In this document: positions 1 to 10,457 of the stretch, in pieces | Layout of the letters: every line of letters begins with the position of its first letter | Numbering within the stretch: the stretch's first letter is position 1 | Assembly: GCA_001931905.2 (NCBI GenBank) | Contig: MSJI02000775.1 | Span: 18,185-82,184, forward strand | Direction of reading: 5' to 3' | DNA: 64,000 nucleotides | Source of the DNA: Cladosporium sp. IMV 00045 | Lineage: Eukaryota; Ascomycota; Dothideomycetes; Cladosporiales; Cladosporiaceae | Notes under the pieces: generated by a model | What the model was told of the DNA's origin: nothing | Database searches by the model: none | The model's input: only the letters and a program-made list of their open reading frames with translations | Made by a program: the position numbers and the translations under genes

Positions 1-8
1 AGGCTTAC

Positions 9-46
9 TTTGAGAGGTGTTGCTTGCTCTCTTTACCTGAATCCAT
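9..46 (-). CDS. BTB/POZ protein, first exon only (block A copy of BTB1)
   Basis: A 13-codon first exon (ATG at 46 reading left, MDSGKESKQHLSK) ends at a GTAAGC donor at positions 8-3. It is recognised only by comparison with the complete block B gene at 14913-15669, whose first exon is also 38 nt, ends in the same phase and encodes a similar peptide (MYSDKDSKQRLVE). The rest of the gene, including the BTB fold, lies left of the window. The exon is too short to be recognised on its own; confidence rests on the repeat alignment. Confidence 0.7.
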
Positions 47-406
47 GACTGATTTTCTTTGATGCTGAGATGATAGGAAAATTGCGGGTGTTGATGAGTA
101 GAGTTGATCTGTGTCTGTGAGATGACAGAAAGCTTCAGTACAGGAGTGAGATGTATATATAGAGGGACTGACAAGTGAATGAAGCTTCAACTGGCAATCA
201 TTGACAGGCAGAGAGCAAGCAGCAATGACATGGTGAACACAAAGAGAGATGGGTGCAGACAAACGGTCAACTTCATTCTCTTCATACGCGTTCACTCACT
301 GCTGTGTTTGCTCTCTCAGAAAAGCAGAGCAGCAAAGAGAGACAGCACGAGAAAGAGTGCAACAAAGGTCGGATTCAGAACGACCAAACAAAGCTACAAG
401 CTGGTA

Positions 407-1330
407 CTAATACTCGAAATCACTGTCAAGCTGCTTCTCATCCGGATCCACGCCGAAAAGCTCGTTCAACCAATGCCTTGTCGCCTCGCCCCGGACTGGC
501 CTAGGAGCGTTCTTGCGTACTGCCAAATCTGGCCTTTTCCGCTTCCTGTATGGTCCTTCAGCCGAGCCTAATAGCTTAGTTCTCAGGTCAGGCAAGTCGC
601 AGAACAGCTTCTTGAAGGACTCGTTGGAAATCAAGGTTGCAATGTGTCTGTCAATGATCGGCAAAACCAATTTCCATAGCGTCTGATCGTGTGTAACCGC
701 GTCGATGTCTCGTAGCAACTCGACAAGCTTATGAGGTAACGGGTGGTTTCCGCATCGGATTCTTCCTGGTACTCAGTGTAGAGCAACTCATCGAGCGTTT
801 CCTTCTTCTCCCAGGACTCGAGGGCAAGTTTGCGCATAGAGGCGACATCGTATTTGTCAGCCATGGCGTACATGCGGGTGGAGAAAATAAGCTCCTCGAT
901 GCCGTTGGCAACGTCGTCTTCTTTGTCGCGGAAACGAAGATGGTACAGGTAGTGCACGAAATCGTAGAGGTCTTCTGGGTCGTCATCAGGTAAGTCGATA
1001 ACGCTTGCGCTGGACTCCTATTACAGCTGTCAGTAAAGACCTCTGTAGAAAGAGCTACTCTGGTCAGATCCTTCGCACCTTGAAAGGGCCCAGTAGCACT
1101 TTGCGAAAGTACTCAGACCGAGCATAGAGGATGGCCTTGTGAACTTTGATCTCGCATCCATGGCATGTCAGCGTGAGGTCGGAAAAGGCGCTCGTTTCCA
1201 GAAGAATGCAGCTCTAGTTATCTTGGCAATGGGTCTTGTGTGACGGCATTCGACTGGTAACATACACTCCGAGCGTGGAAGTAGCATTTTTGATGGAACC
1301 GGACTCGTCAGAATCTGACAAGTCCGGCAT
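407..1330 (-). pseudogene. BTB/POZ-domain gene, disabled (block A copy of BTB2)
   Basis: Homologue of the intact gene at 16237-17093. Exon 1 would be 1330-1079 and exon 2 1017-407, with the same intron position (phase 0, after a PFK tripeptide). The BTB core is still readable: FSDLTLTCHG, KVHKAILYARSEYFRK and, in exon 2, MYAMADKYDVASMRK. Two lesions are visible. An in-frame TAG stands at 1216-1214 where block B has CAG (a C-to-T change in a CpA context). A one-base deletion near 724 shifts the frame before the LLRDID segment that continues in the other copy. The C-terminal tail after the KKLFCDLPDL segment also differs in sequence and length. A sequencing error could explain the frameshift but is a less likely cause of the nonsense codon. 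The gene may still be transcribed. BTB proteins of this small fungal type have no assigned function. Confidence 0.8.
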
Positions 1331-2303
1331 GTTGACGAAGGCTTTTTTGTGCCAGGCACTGTTTCCACGCGTAGTGTGGTAGAAAGCCGGCTGTTGTTTG
1401 CAAAAGTGGAAGCGAGGGGGTTAGGTCAGTTGGAAGGAAGCGAGTGCAATTAAACGCCGTTCGGCGACTCACATGCAAGCAGCCGATTGCAAACGCCAAA
1501 GAGTGAAGTCTGTTTTGTGCGACATTGGCAATCAATCAAGTTGTCGGCATGGTGAGCTCACGTCTAGACGTAGCAAGATTCAAAAGGCCAGACGTTGGTA
1601 GCTTGTAATAACAGAAGGAAAACATCTTCTCCTACTACCACCTTAGGTCAACTCGTACACGTCAATCATCATTCTCCAGCCGTGGCCGCGGTGCTGCAAC
1701 GCACCAGCGAAAAGTCTGATGTGACAGCTCAGAAACAGAGGTGTGATGTTGCAAAGGAGTCTAGGGCAGGAAATCCTAGCCATTCAGGATGGAAGCATTG
1801 GACAATCACGGAGATGTCAGTACATCTTTCGTCACATGATCCTTATTCCAGACAGCGATTCATGATACCATTATATGTTATTTGTTGGTTTGGTTCAACG
1901 AAGAGACTCAGACGATGAAGACGGGTTCCAAACGATCGATGGGGTTACACAATAGGTGGTCCGAGAGTCCCCTGTCAGGCTAAACAAGCGAGCTGTGCAG
2001 CACCCCAGTATTCCCAGCCCTCCAGTTGCTGCTCTTTTACTCATTTTGGGGCACATCCGGTCCTGCTGCAGCTTAGCTTCACAAATGCAATGCAATGCAA
2101 TGCAGATGAACCCTGTAGTTGTTTTCAGCCCCCCTGCTACCACGATGCCGAGTTCTCGTTGGCTCTTTGCAATTGCATTAATGCTTATGGAGCTTTTTTC
2201 TTTCTGCTCATGACCTTGAACGTGTCTGTTCAATGCTTCAAGACTCCTCTGCCATTCACCTGGACTTCCCATCCGTGAAACAAGGCATAGCAACACCGGC
2301 GCC
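1331..2303. other. Gene-free stretch upstream of P450-A
   Basis: No coding region can be supported. The distal part (about 1331-1950) is poorly conserved against block B. The proximal ~350 bases are well conserved against 17704-18073 and include a short ATGCA iteration near 2085-2105 that is present in both copies. The proximal part is therefore the probable promoter and 5' UTR of the P450. The P450 ATG at 2304 lies in a GCCATGGCG context. Confidence 0.5.
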
Positions 2304-4036
2304 ATGGCGAACATTTTTCCAGGCCTTTGCGTGTCTTTAGCCACCATGATTGCGATTTACACATTCGCAAAGTGGCTCCGTGGCCCGGACACAAGTCACC
2401 TCCTGCCTCTTCCTCCAGGTCCCAAAGGCCTGCCGCTAATAGGCAATTTGAGAGACTTGCCTCCCAATGACGTCCCAGAACACGAGCGCTGGCTTCCATT
2501 CAAGGACCGCTACGGCCCTCTCAGCTCCATCACAGTCCCGGGCCAGACGATGATCCTCATCCATGATAGAGAAGTGGCCGTCGAGCTGATGGAGAAGCGC
2601 GCGAATAGGTACTCCGAGAGGATGCATTTGAAGTTTGGCAATGATATGTGAGTGTTAAGACCCTTTTCATAGATGTGTTAGTTTTGACGTGGGAATGAAA
2701 TAGGTGTGGATGGGGCAACATCTTAGCAAGCCTGCCGTACGGCGCATCTCATCGCCTGTACAGGAAGTATACCTACCGGCAGATCGGTACCAAGGCTGCC
2801 CTGTCCAGCTACCAAAGGCTACAGGAAGGGGCTGTGGGCCGCTTCTTGTCGAGGCTAAGTCGTGATGATGGATCCAATTTGGTGCATCATCTCAACAGGT
2901 AAGCAGAATTGTAATGCTAGCCAATTGGTGATCGCTGAACCATTCCTAGCGAGACTGCGGAGATTATCCTCGAGATCGTCTATGGATACACCGTCGATGC
3001 TGAAGGAGGAGACCCGCTCCTCCACAAAATCAACGAAGCTTTGAGGCAAGTCTCGGCCGCTTTTGTGCCTGGCAGGTGGGCGGTTGACATGTTCCCCATG
3101 CTGGAGCATATTCCAGATTGGTTCCCGGGAGCCGGATTCAAGCAAACCGCACGCTACTGGAATCAGACACTCATGTACGTGATCAACGTCCCCTTCGAGC
3201 TGGTCAAGACCCAGATGTCGCTTGGCCATGCCCGGACTTCGTTTGTCTCCAAGTCCATTGGGCAAGCTCGTCATGAAGGCCAATTTGGGCCAGACGACGA
3301 ACACGCGATCAAGTGGGCTGCAGGATCAATGTACGCTGCTGGCGCGGATACTTCTGTCTCGATCATGACTGCTTTCTTCTTGGCAATGAGCATGTTCCCA
3401 GACGTTCAAAAGAAAGCCCAAGAGGAAATTGAAAGAGTCGTTGGCACGTCCAGACTCCCAACTTTCAGTGACCGGGAGAACTTACCTTATATCAATGCCG
3501 TGGTGGAAGAAGCGCAAAGGTGGCATCCCATTCTTCCCTTAGGATTGCCACACGTAGCGTCTCGCGAAGACTCGATCAACGGAGTCCGCATTCCAACTGG
3601 CGCTATTCTTCTCCCTGCAGTCTGGTGGTTTACTCGGGACCCTACAGCGCACCACAAACCGGAGGAATTCAAGCCAGAGAGATTCCTTGAACCATACAAT
3701 GAGCCTTCCGCGACGAATGTCATCTTTGGTTTTGGAAGGCGGATCTGTCCCGGGAAGACTCTGGCTGATGCGACGCTTTTTATCACTATTGCTCAATCAT
3801 TAGCGGCTCTGAGTATAAAGAAGGCTGTGGATGAGAACGGCCAAGAGATAGAGCCGGATCATGTCTTTGGGAATGGTATTATTGCCCTTCCTGGACCGTT
3901 CAAGGCAATGATTGCACCGCGAAGCAAGAAGTACGAAGACCTGATCGAAAAGGCTGGGGAGCAATTTGCTCTCAAGCAGAAAGGTGCTGAGTCGCTGAAG
4001 GATTTGGGGTCAGGTGGCAAAGATGGAGCCTGGTGA
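2304..4036 (+). CDS. Cytochrome P450 monooxygenase (block A copy)
   Basis: Microsomal class II P450 of 541 residues. Exons are 2304-2647, 2704-2898 and 2950-4036, with introns of 56 and 51 nt. An N-terminal hydrophobic anchor (about residues 5-24) precedes a proline-rich hinge, LPPGPKGLPLIGN. The I-helix oxygen-binding motif AGADT is near residues 310-314, the K-helix ExxR is EAQR near 367-370, and the haem loop FGFGRRICPG places the cysteine ligand near 446. All catalytic landmarks are present, so the enzyme should be functional. Overall sequence style resembles the fungal O-methylsterigmatocystin-oxidoreductase-like families often found in secondary metabolism, but the substrate cannot be told. 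It converges on the SDR gene, with 182 bp between stop codons, and the pair is repeated in block B. The two P450 copies differ at about 28 of 541 residues by eye. Confidence 0.95.
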
Positions 4037-4218
4037 TAGCGTTTCAAGTGTCTGAAACGTCCATTTGAACGCCTCAAATTTTCGCCAGCGTGTTTCACAG
4101 CGAGAGCATACCATACTGTCGCCAACTCAATCCGGATGAAATGGTCATAGGCGAGCTCTCTTGAATATTTGGTGAATACCCATTCATACAATCAACCCAT
4201 TACGTACCAGCATTCTCA

Positions 4219-5085
4219 TCACTTTCCCTGCTTGTCGCCCAAATTCATTCCCTCCATCGTCTTCGTCGCCTCATCCTTGTATTCTTCCCTCCACCGGCTC
4301 TGCGGCATGCGCTCATAGACAACGTCACCCATAGTCCACATCATGCGCTTGCGGTCCGTCTCCCAGTCGACATCGTTGTCAGGACACATGACATAGAACT
4401 TACCCTCGCCCATCTTCTTGTACAGATGGTCAGCGACTTGCTCAGCCGACCAGGCGCCATCCGGTTTTGTCGCCGTGCTGCCGCCGCCGGTCATGCCCGT
4501 GAAGGTCCAGCCGGGCACGAGGAGGTGCACACTGGTCGCTGGGGATGATTTGGCAAGGTCGAACGAGAGATGCTCAGTGGTTGTTTTGATGGCCGATTTG
4601 GACGCATTGTATGCCGGGTTGCCCGGAGGGTTGGTGATGCCTTGTTTCGAGCCCGTGATGACAATGGCCTTCGGGTCGGAAGTGTTCGACTCAAAGTGTG
4701 GGAAGAAGGTGTTGATGCCGTTGATAACGCCGAAGAAGTTCACGTCGAAGATCTTGTGGAAGTATGCCGAGTCTGTCCAATCGCCTTTCGCACCTATGCC
4801 GGCGTTCAGGTGCATGAAATCGAGCTTTGTGTGGGAGACTTGCAGATGGGATTGCAAGACAGCCCAATCCTCGTGTCTGGCCACATCCATTGGGTGAGCT
4901 TCGAGAGAGGCATTGGTGGAGATTTTAGATTTGGCTTCTTCGAGAAGAGAAGCATTGTTATCGACAAGATAGAGGTTCATGCCTTTCGAAGCGCACAGTT
5001 TGGCCACCGCGAGACCAACGCCTGAGGCGGCGCCAGTGATCAAGGCGTTCTTGCCAGCTGAAAAGACTGCTGTAGGAGACGACAT
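4219..5085 (-). CDS. Classical short-chain dehydrogenase/reductase (block A copy)
   Basis: Single-exon NAD(P)-dependent oxidoreductase of 288 residues with a Rossmann fold. The cofactor motif TGAASGVG is at residues 17-24, the structural NAG at 94-96, the catalytic serine at about 146 (ITGSKQG) and the YxxxK pair at Tyr159/Lys163 (AYNASK). An aspartate after beta-2 (YLVDNN) would favour NAD over NADP. The product is probably soluble, since no signal peptide or membrane segment is seen. It sits tail to tail with the P450 and head to head with the GBD-FH3 gene (529 bp between start codons). A joint role with the P450, for example oxidising a hydroxyl the P450 installs, is inference from context only. 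The block B copy differs at roughly ten residues. Confidence 0.94.
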   Translation of the reverse strand: MSSPTAVFSAGKNALITGAASGVGLAVAKLCASKGMNLYLVDNNASLLEEAKSKISTNASLEAHPMDVARHEDWAVLQSHLQVSHTKLDFMHLNAGIGAKGDWTDSAYFHKIFDVNFFGVINGINTFFPHFESNTSDPKAIVITGSKQGITNPPGNPAYNASKSAIKTTTEHLSFDLAKSSPATSVHLLVPGWTFTGMTGGGSTATKPDGAWSAEQVADHLYKKMGEGKFYVMCPDNDVDWETDRKRMMWTMGDVVYERMPQSRWREEYKDEATKTMEGMNLGDKQGK

Positions 5086-5613
5086 TTTATGGTATACTGG
5101 GATTCCAGATGAAGACTATTCCAATTTATTCATTCAAAGACGAAATTAATCTGCTGTGTGCGTGGGATGTCGCTGTTATGGCAGCAGAATGACGTTGATA
5201 TAGGCTTAGGCGGCCTTGCTGAGGAAGGTTTGGAGCTACTCCACCGGCCATAAACACGGAGATAAGAAAAGCATTGGTAGAGAGCATCGGGGAGAGCACA
5301 TGTCAAAGCGTGCTGCGGAACACTTCACCTCAGAACGGCAATGCTCTAATTTGGTATCTCAGATACATGCAAGTGACGTCCTTCGCCATGTTCAACAGGC
5401 ATGTGGCTTGTAGGGAGAAATGCACGGCCGGAAAAGGCGAGAAATGGAGCAGCGTTGCTGGGCAACCTCTGCTAGCGTAAACAACAATCTGGAGAGCAAC
5501 ATTCACCTTCACACTCGACGCTAAAGACGAATGACCCAAGGCAGATCAAAAGCATACATTGACTTGTATAGCTTGGTTCTTCGAGATAGATATATACTGA
5601 CCGACAGCTCAGC

Positions 5614-8344
5614 ATGGCCGCGATTTCAGATCAACATGGCCAAACAAACGTCGAGGGGCGTCCGCAGCAACAGCAACAACAACAACCACAACACCGCCGC
5701 AACAAGTCCTCCAAGTTCCTCAAGTCGTTGGTCTCTTCCAAGTCTCGCCCGGTTTCTCCTGAAACCACTCCCTCAAGCTCAGCACACGTAGTGCAGACCA
5801 CCGGCCGAACACAGACAGTTCCTCTACTCCCACCAGACCACCCACACGCTTCCACTTCTCGAGTCCTCGGCGAGCGACAATCTAATGTGCAGTCTCCGCC
5901 CGCCTCGCCATCCAAAAGGGAAGACAAGCCCACTGTTACAGGCAGGTACCGATCACGTTCTCCCACCAAGCCCGAGAACAACCTGCCAAAGAAGACAAAA
6001 TCCACAACAAGCTTATCTGCTATGTTCGGCAAGGTAAACCGCTCCAGTCGCGACCTTACTTCCTACGCACCTCAAGTACAGCAATTTCAGGGACAAGAGA
6101 AGGAAAATACCACACCGCCGGATTCGGCAATTGACCCAGTGGACACTCCGATCTGGGCACAATTCGTGTCCCCAAGCAGCAACAACTTGCTAGAGTCGGA
6201 AGAAGGCAGGAACTCGTCTACCATAAAAGAAGAAATCTCTCGATACACACCTCAAGACTACTCCCCTGGCAAGCAACGGAACTTCAACGGTGGAACCACA
6301 GACCAGCCCAGTCTGAGACCGACCATGAGAAGCCGTCCGCAAAGCACTGTGATAACTCCCACTGACGGCTTTATGGGAGGTCTCGGGCGCAAAGTCAGCA
6401 ACGCAAGAGCGAGCATCGACACACGAAGGTCCGAGGACAGTTCTGGTAGAATGAGCAAAGAGGAATTCCAGCGTGCTTCGGTTGAGAGACCGAAGCTTCT
6501 ACACCGCCATTCAGATCGCCAGGTCAGTGGCAGCAGTGCGGAGCAGCCGGCTCCCAAAGAAAGACTCACTATTTCGAAGAGAGGCACAAGGGTCATGGCT
6601 GCCGTGGCTGCTCTCCAAGGCAAGGCTAAAGGCACGCCTGTCAAAGAGGAGGCTGCACTCGACGAAAAGACCGTGGACGCGGAGTTCGAAGCCGTTCTGG
6701 CTTCTCGAAATGTACCAGAGGCGATGAGGGAAAGGATGAGGACGTTGACCCTCAGAGTCAAGGCGGACTTCGTGAGGCAAGATCAAGGCGCTTCGAAGAA
6801 TGCGGACGGATCCGCAGCTCAAACACCAGCAGCAGCAGGAACGCAAGATGAGGCGGAGCAGCGACAACAGATCGAAGACGACCCCAAAATGTCTAAACGA
6901 TCCAGAAGCCGGACTTTTACCTTCTCGAAGGGCGACAAGAAGGGTAGCGACAGATCACCATCGAAGAAGCCTCGTTCCAGGAGCAAGGGCCGATCCCTTG
7001 CTATCAACATCCCAATGGGTCGCTCGTCGACGGATTTGACCACGCCGACGACGCCTACAGGCAGCTCATGGGGAAGAAAACACGCTGCGCCCGCTGTTGG
7101 CGAGTACATTACATATTTGAAGAAAAACCAAGACCCAAGGCAAGTCGAAGTTGGAAGGCTGCACAAATTGCGCATCTTGCTGCGCAATGAGACAGTGGCG
7201 TGGGTTGATGGCTTCATCTCTCAAGGCGGAATGGCAGAGGTGGTGGGCTTGCTGCACCGGCTCATGGACATTGAATGGCGAGAGGAGCATGAAGATCAAC
7301 TTTTGCATGAGACTTTGTTGTGTTTGAAGGGCTTGTGCACTACTGAAAGAGCATTGGCAGAACTCGCGCAGGTTGCGGATCGACTTTTTCCAGCCTTGTT
7401 TGGGATGCTCTTCGATCAGGAGAAGAAGGGACCGGCCGAGTACACCACTCGGACGATCATTGTGAATGTTCTTTGTAAGTTTTGGTGCCTAACACTGACA
7501 TTTCAAGCGCCAGCTAACAATCACAATAGTCACATACCTTGCAGCTCCACTCAACTCTCCAGCCATCGAGCTGGAAGAGCGCGCTCGCAAGATCCTCACA
7601 TATCTTGCAGAACCCCAGAAGGCAGAGACCGATAGGCCTGTCGCCTTCGTATTGGGCATGCATGTGCCTCGTCCCTACAAGTCGTGGTGCCAGGAAGTCT
7701 CGAATGTCACTAAGGAGGTCTTCTGGATCTTCCTGCACCACCTCAATGTCGTGCCACAACCCAAGCGCCCTGGCAGCGCTGGCTCGGACACGAATGCGCC
7801 ACTCAACGCAGAAGCATCTGCAGAGCGCAAGCGCACACTGGCGGCAACCTACACCCAGCGCCACTTTCCAGGTCTGAGGCCCCCCGTTCCTGCCGCACCA
7901 TACATCGGTGGCGTGGAATGGGACGCAACGACGTATCTCGCCGCACACCTCGACCTGCTGAACGGTCTAATCGCCTCGCTACCTACGGCTTCAGCCCGTA
8001 ACCTCCTGCGTGAGGAGCTGCAGGCAAGTGGTTTCGAAAAGACCATGGGCACCACGCTCCGCACGTGCAAGGAGAAATTCTACTCGGGCGTACACGACGG
8101 CTTGCGCGCCTGGGTCGCCGCCGCCGCCGAAGATGGATGGGAGACCAGACTCGTCCGCGAGGGCCCCGCTCAGGAAGAGCAGGCCGCCAGGGCTAGGAGT
8201 GCGAGCCCGAATAAGAAGAACAAGAAGAAGGACGCGCCGCCTCAGCTGACGACTGAGGTGGGAGTCGAGGCCTTGCCGAGGCTGGATGTCGATCTCGGCG
8301 GGAAGAAGAGTAATGTCGATGATGATGATGGATGGCTCGGATGA
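5614..8344 (+). CDS. GBD-FH3 (diaphanous-type) domain protein without FH2 (block A copy)
   Basis: Protein of 891 residues in two exons (5614-7474, 7530-8344; 55-nt intron, phase 1). The N-terminal ~480 residues are low complexity: a glutamine run near residue 20, many SP and RSxS sites, and basic patches, typical of a disordered phospho-regulated region. From about residue 490 an all-helical armadillo-like region begins (VGEYITYLKKNQDPRQ, then LHKLRILLRNETVAWVDGF), matching the GTPase-binding/FH3 half of formins. It continues through exon 2 (YKSWCQEVSNVTKEVFWIFL) to about 860. No proline-rich FH1 or actin-binding FH2 follows; the protein ends in a charged tail. This suggests a Rho-GTPase-responsive scaffold in polarity or septation, not an actin nucleator. 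Domain assignment is by pattern recognition. Confidence 0.85.
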
Positions 8345-8784
8345 TTGATATGACCACATTTTGATGTTTGTTTCTAAATTTCCTTTGAATGGCGTTTTTG
8401 TCGTTTTACTGGCATGGGATGGGATGGGATGGATTGGGTTGAAATTGGGATTGGGATTGGGCATGGCATTTTCGTTTTTCTTTGAACTCTCTCATTATAA
8501 CGGCAGTCACACAGTCTTCGTAACATGAAAAAAATTACAACGAAGTTTTCCTTTCGATATTCGTGTCAAGATTTACAACATTGGAAGATTCGTGTCTCGT
8601 TTTCTTTTGGCGTTCAGGAAGTCGCGTTCGGCTGTGGTCGATGCTTTCTCCGCGAAAGTCGCAGCGCGGCCGATGTCGTGGACTTTTGCATCGCCCTTTT
8701 GAATTGAGTATCAATACTCTAAACTTTGTTTCATTGTACAAATTGCCCTTCAATTAGTTTTGTAGAAGCGTATCAACCACTGCA

Positions 8785-10178
8785 ATGCGAAGAGTAGTAG
8801 TCACAGGCCTCGGCGCCGTAACGCCGCTCGCAGCCGGCATCAAACAAACATGGCGGAGGCTCATCGACTCCCAATCCGGCATCGTATCAACAACAATCAA
8901 GGGACCACAATTCGACTCTCTCCCCAGCCGCGTCGCCGGACTCGTCCCCCAAGGCAGCCGTGACGATGGCCGCTGGCAAGCGAAAGACTGGCTGCCCGCC
9001 AGCGAGGAGCGGCAAATGGCTCTCTTCGCCCAATACGCCGTGGCGTCTGCGCACGAAGCCCTGCAAGACGCCGGCTGGCATCCAACCAAGCAGGAGGATC
9101 TGGAGATGACGGGCGTCACGCTGGGCTCTGGGATTGGGAATCTCGACGAGGCTTATAATACTTCCGTGGCTTTTGACAAGGGCGGCTATCGTAAGGTTTC
9201 GCCTTTGTTCGTGCCCAGACTGCTCATCAATCTGGCTGCTGGGCATGTCTCGATTCGCTATGGTTTCAAGGGACCCAATCACGCTGCTACTACTGCTTGT
9301 ACCACCGGGTTGCATGCCATTGGCGATGCTTCGCGTATGATTGCTTTTGGGGATGCGAATGTTATGGTTGCTGGTGGAGCGGAGTCTTGCATTCATCCTC
9401 TTGCCATTGCTGGGTTCGCGAGAGCAAGGAGTCTGTCTACGGACTGGAATGATGAGCCTACCCTGTCTTCTCGCCCGTTCGATCGTCAGCGGGCTGGCTT
9501 TGTTATTGGCGAAGGTGCGGGTGTTGTCATTCTGGAGGTTCGTATATCATGATATCACCTATGTCGCTGAATTACTACTAACAATGGTCTAGGAGCTGGA
9601 ACATGCCAAAGCCCGCGGAGCCAAAATCTACGCCGAAGTCAAGGGCTATGGCCTTTCCTCTGACGCTCACCACATGACGGCACCGCGTGAGGATGGCGAA
9701 GGCCCGTATTTGGCTATGAGAAGCGCTTTGCGACACTCGAAGATTGAGCCACGAGCGGTAGACTATGTCAACGCGCATGCTACATCTACCGCCTTGGGTG
9801 ACGCATCCGAGAACCGAGCCATCAAGCGATTGATGCTTGAGGGCAACGGCAAGAAGAACGCCTCAGACATCAATATCAGCAGTACCAAGGGTGCTGTGGG
9901 ACATTTGTTGGGCGCTGCCGGTGCTGTCGAGGCAATCTTCACCATCATGGCCATCCGAGATGTGAGTTCCTTGAGGCCATGCCTTGATACCTTTTCTGAC
10001 AATTCTCTAGGGCATCCTACCACCAACTCTCAATCTCGACCAGCCAGGCGATCCCGCAGAAGACTTCGACTGCAATTACGTGCCCAAAGTCGCCCAAGAC
10101 CACGACGTAAAAGTGGCGCTGACCAACAGCTTCGGGTTTGGCGGCACGAACGCCAGTTTGTGTTTGGTGAAGTATTGA
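8785..10178 (+). CDS. CEM1: Mitochondrial 3-oxoacyl-[ACP] synthase, type II (block A copy)
   Basis: Beta-ketoacyl-ACP synthase of 429 residues from exons 8785-9537, 9593-9961 and 10011-10178 (introns 55 and 49 nt; an ACTAAC branch site is visible in the first). It catalyses the condensation step of type II fatty acid synthesis, which in fungi is the mitochondrial pathway supplying octanoyl-ACP for lipoate. The Cys-His-His triad is complete: Cys172 in TTACTTG, His313 in [11 protein letters not shown] and His355 in [13 protein letters not shown]. The C-terminal GFGGTNAS loop is present. The protein starts directly with [10 protein letters not shown], so a mitochondrial presequence is not obvious; an upstream start or dual targeting should be kept in mind. 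Length fits single-domain FabF/Cem1 enzymes and excludes a polyketide synthase. About eight residues differ from the block B copy. Confidence 0.94.
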
Positions 10179-10457
10179 TAATTGCTAATATCATCAATCA
10201 ACTCGAAAACACAGGACGTTCGGCGAATCTGCGTCTCTTATCTTCGCCGAACGAAATGGCTTGCCCCGCACCCTTGAAGCTGGTGTCCGCAGCCCCACCA
10301 TCGGACTTGATTTATGAGAAGGATTCCAATTGCTGTTCATGACGATGCCCGAGGAATACCTATTGATATAGCAAAAGCTTCTTTTAGAGAAGCCTTTACC
10401 AAGTTCGGGACTCGTTGTAGGTGCTTTGGCGAGCAGCCCACCTTGAGCTACAGCATC

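Noticed and set aside
2085..2110. ATGCA iteration upstream of the P450 as a possible operator
   Set aside because: It is a short simple repeat conserved along with its surroundings; there is no evidence that it binds a regulator.
1895..2347. 150-residue minus-strand frame, partly conserved at 17406-17912
   Set aside because: The conservation is that of the DNA of the P450 upstream region in the duplicated block; the frame overlaps the P450 start, changes length between copies and has no domain.
8785..10178. KAS gene as part of a polyketide or fatty-acid megasynthase cluster with the P450 and SDR
   Set aside because: Single-domain, ~429-residue enzyme with the Cem1/FabF architecture; no acyltransferase, ACP or further PKS domains are present in the window.
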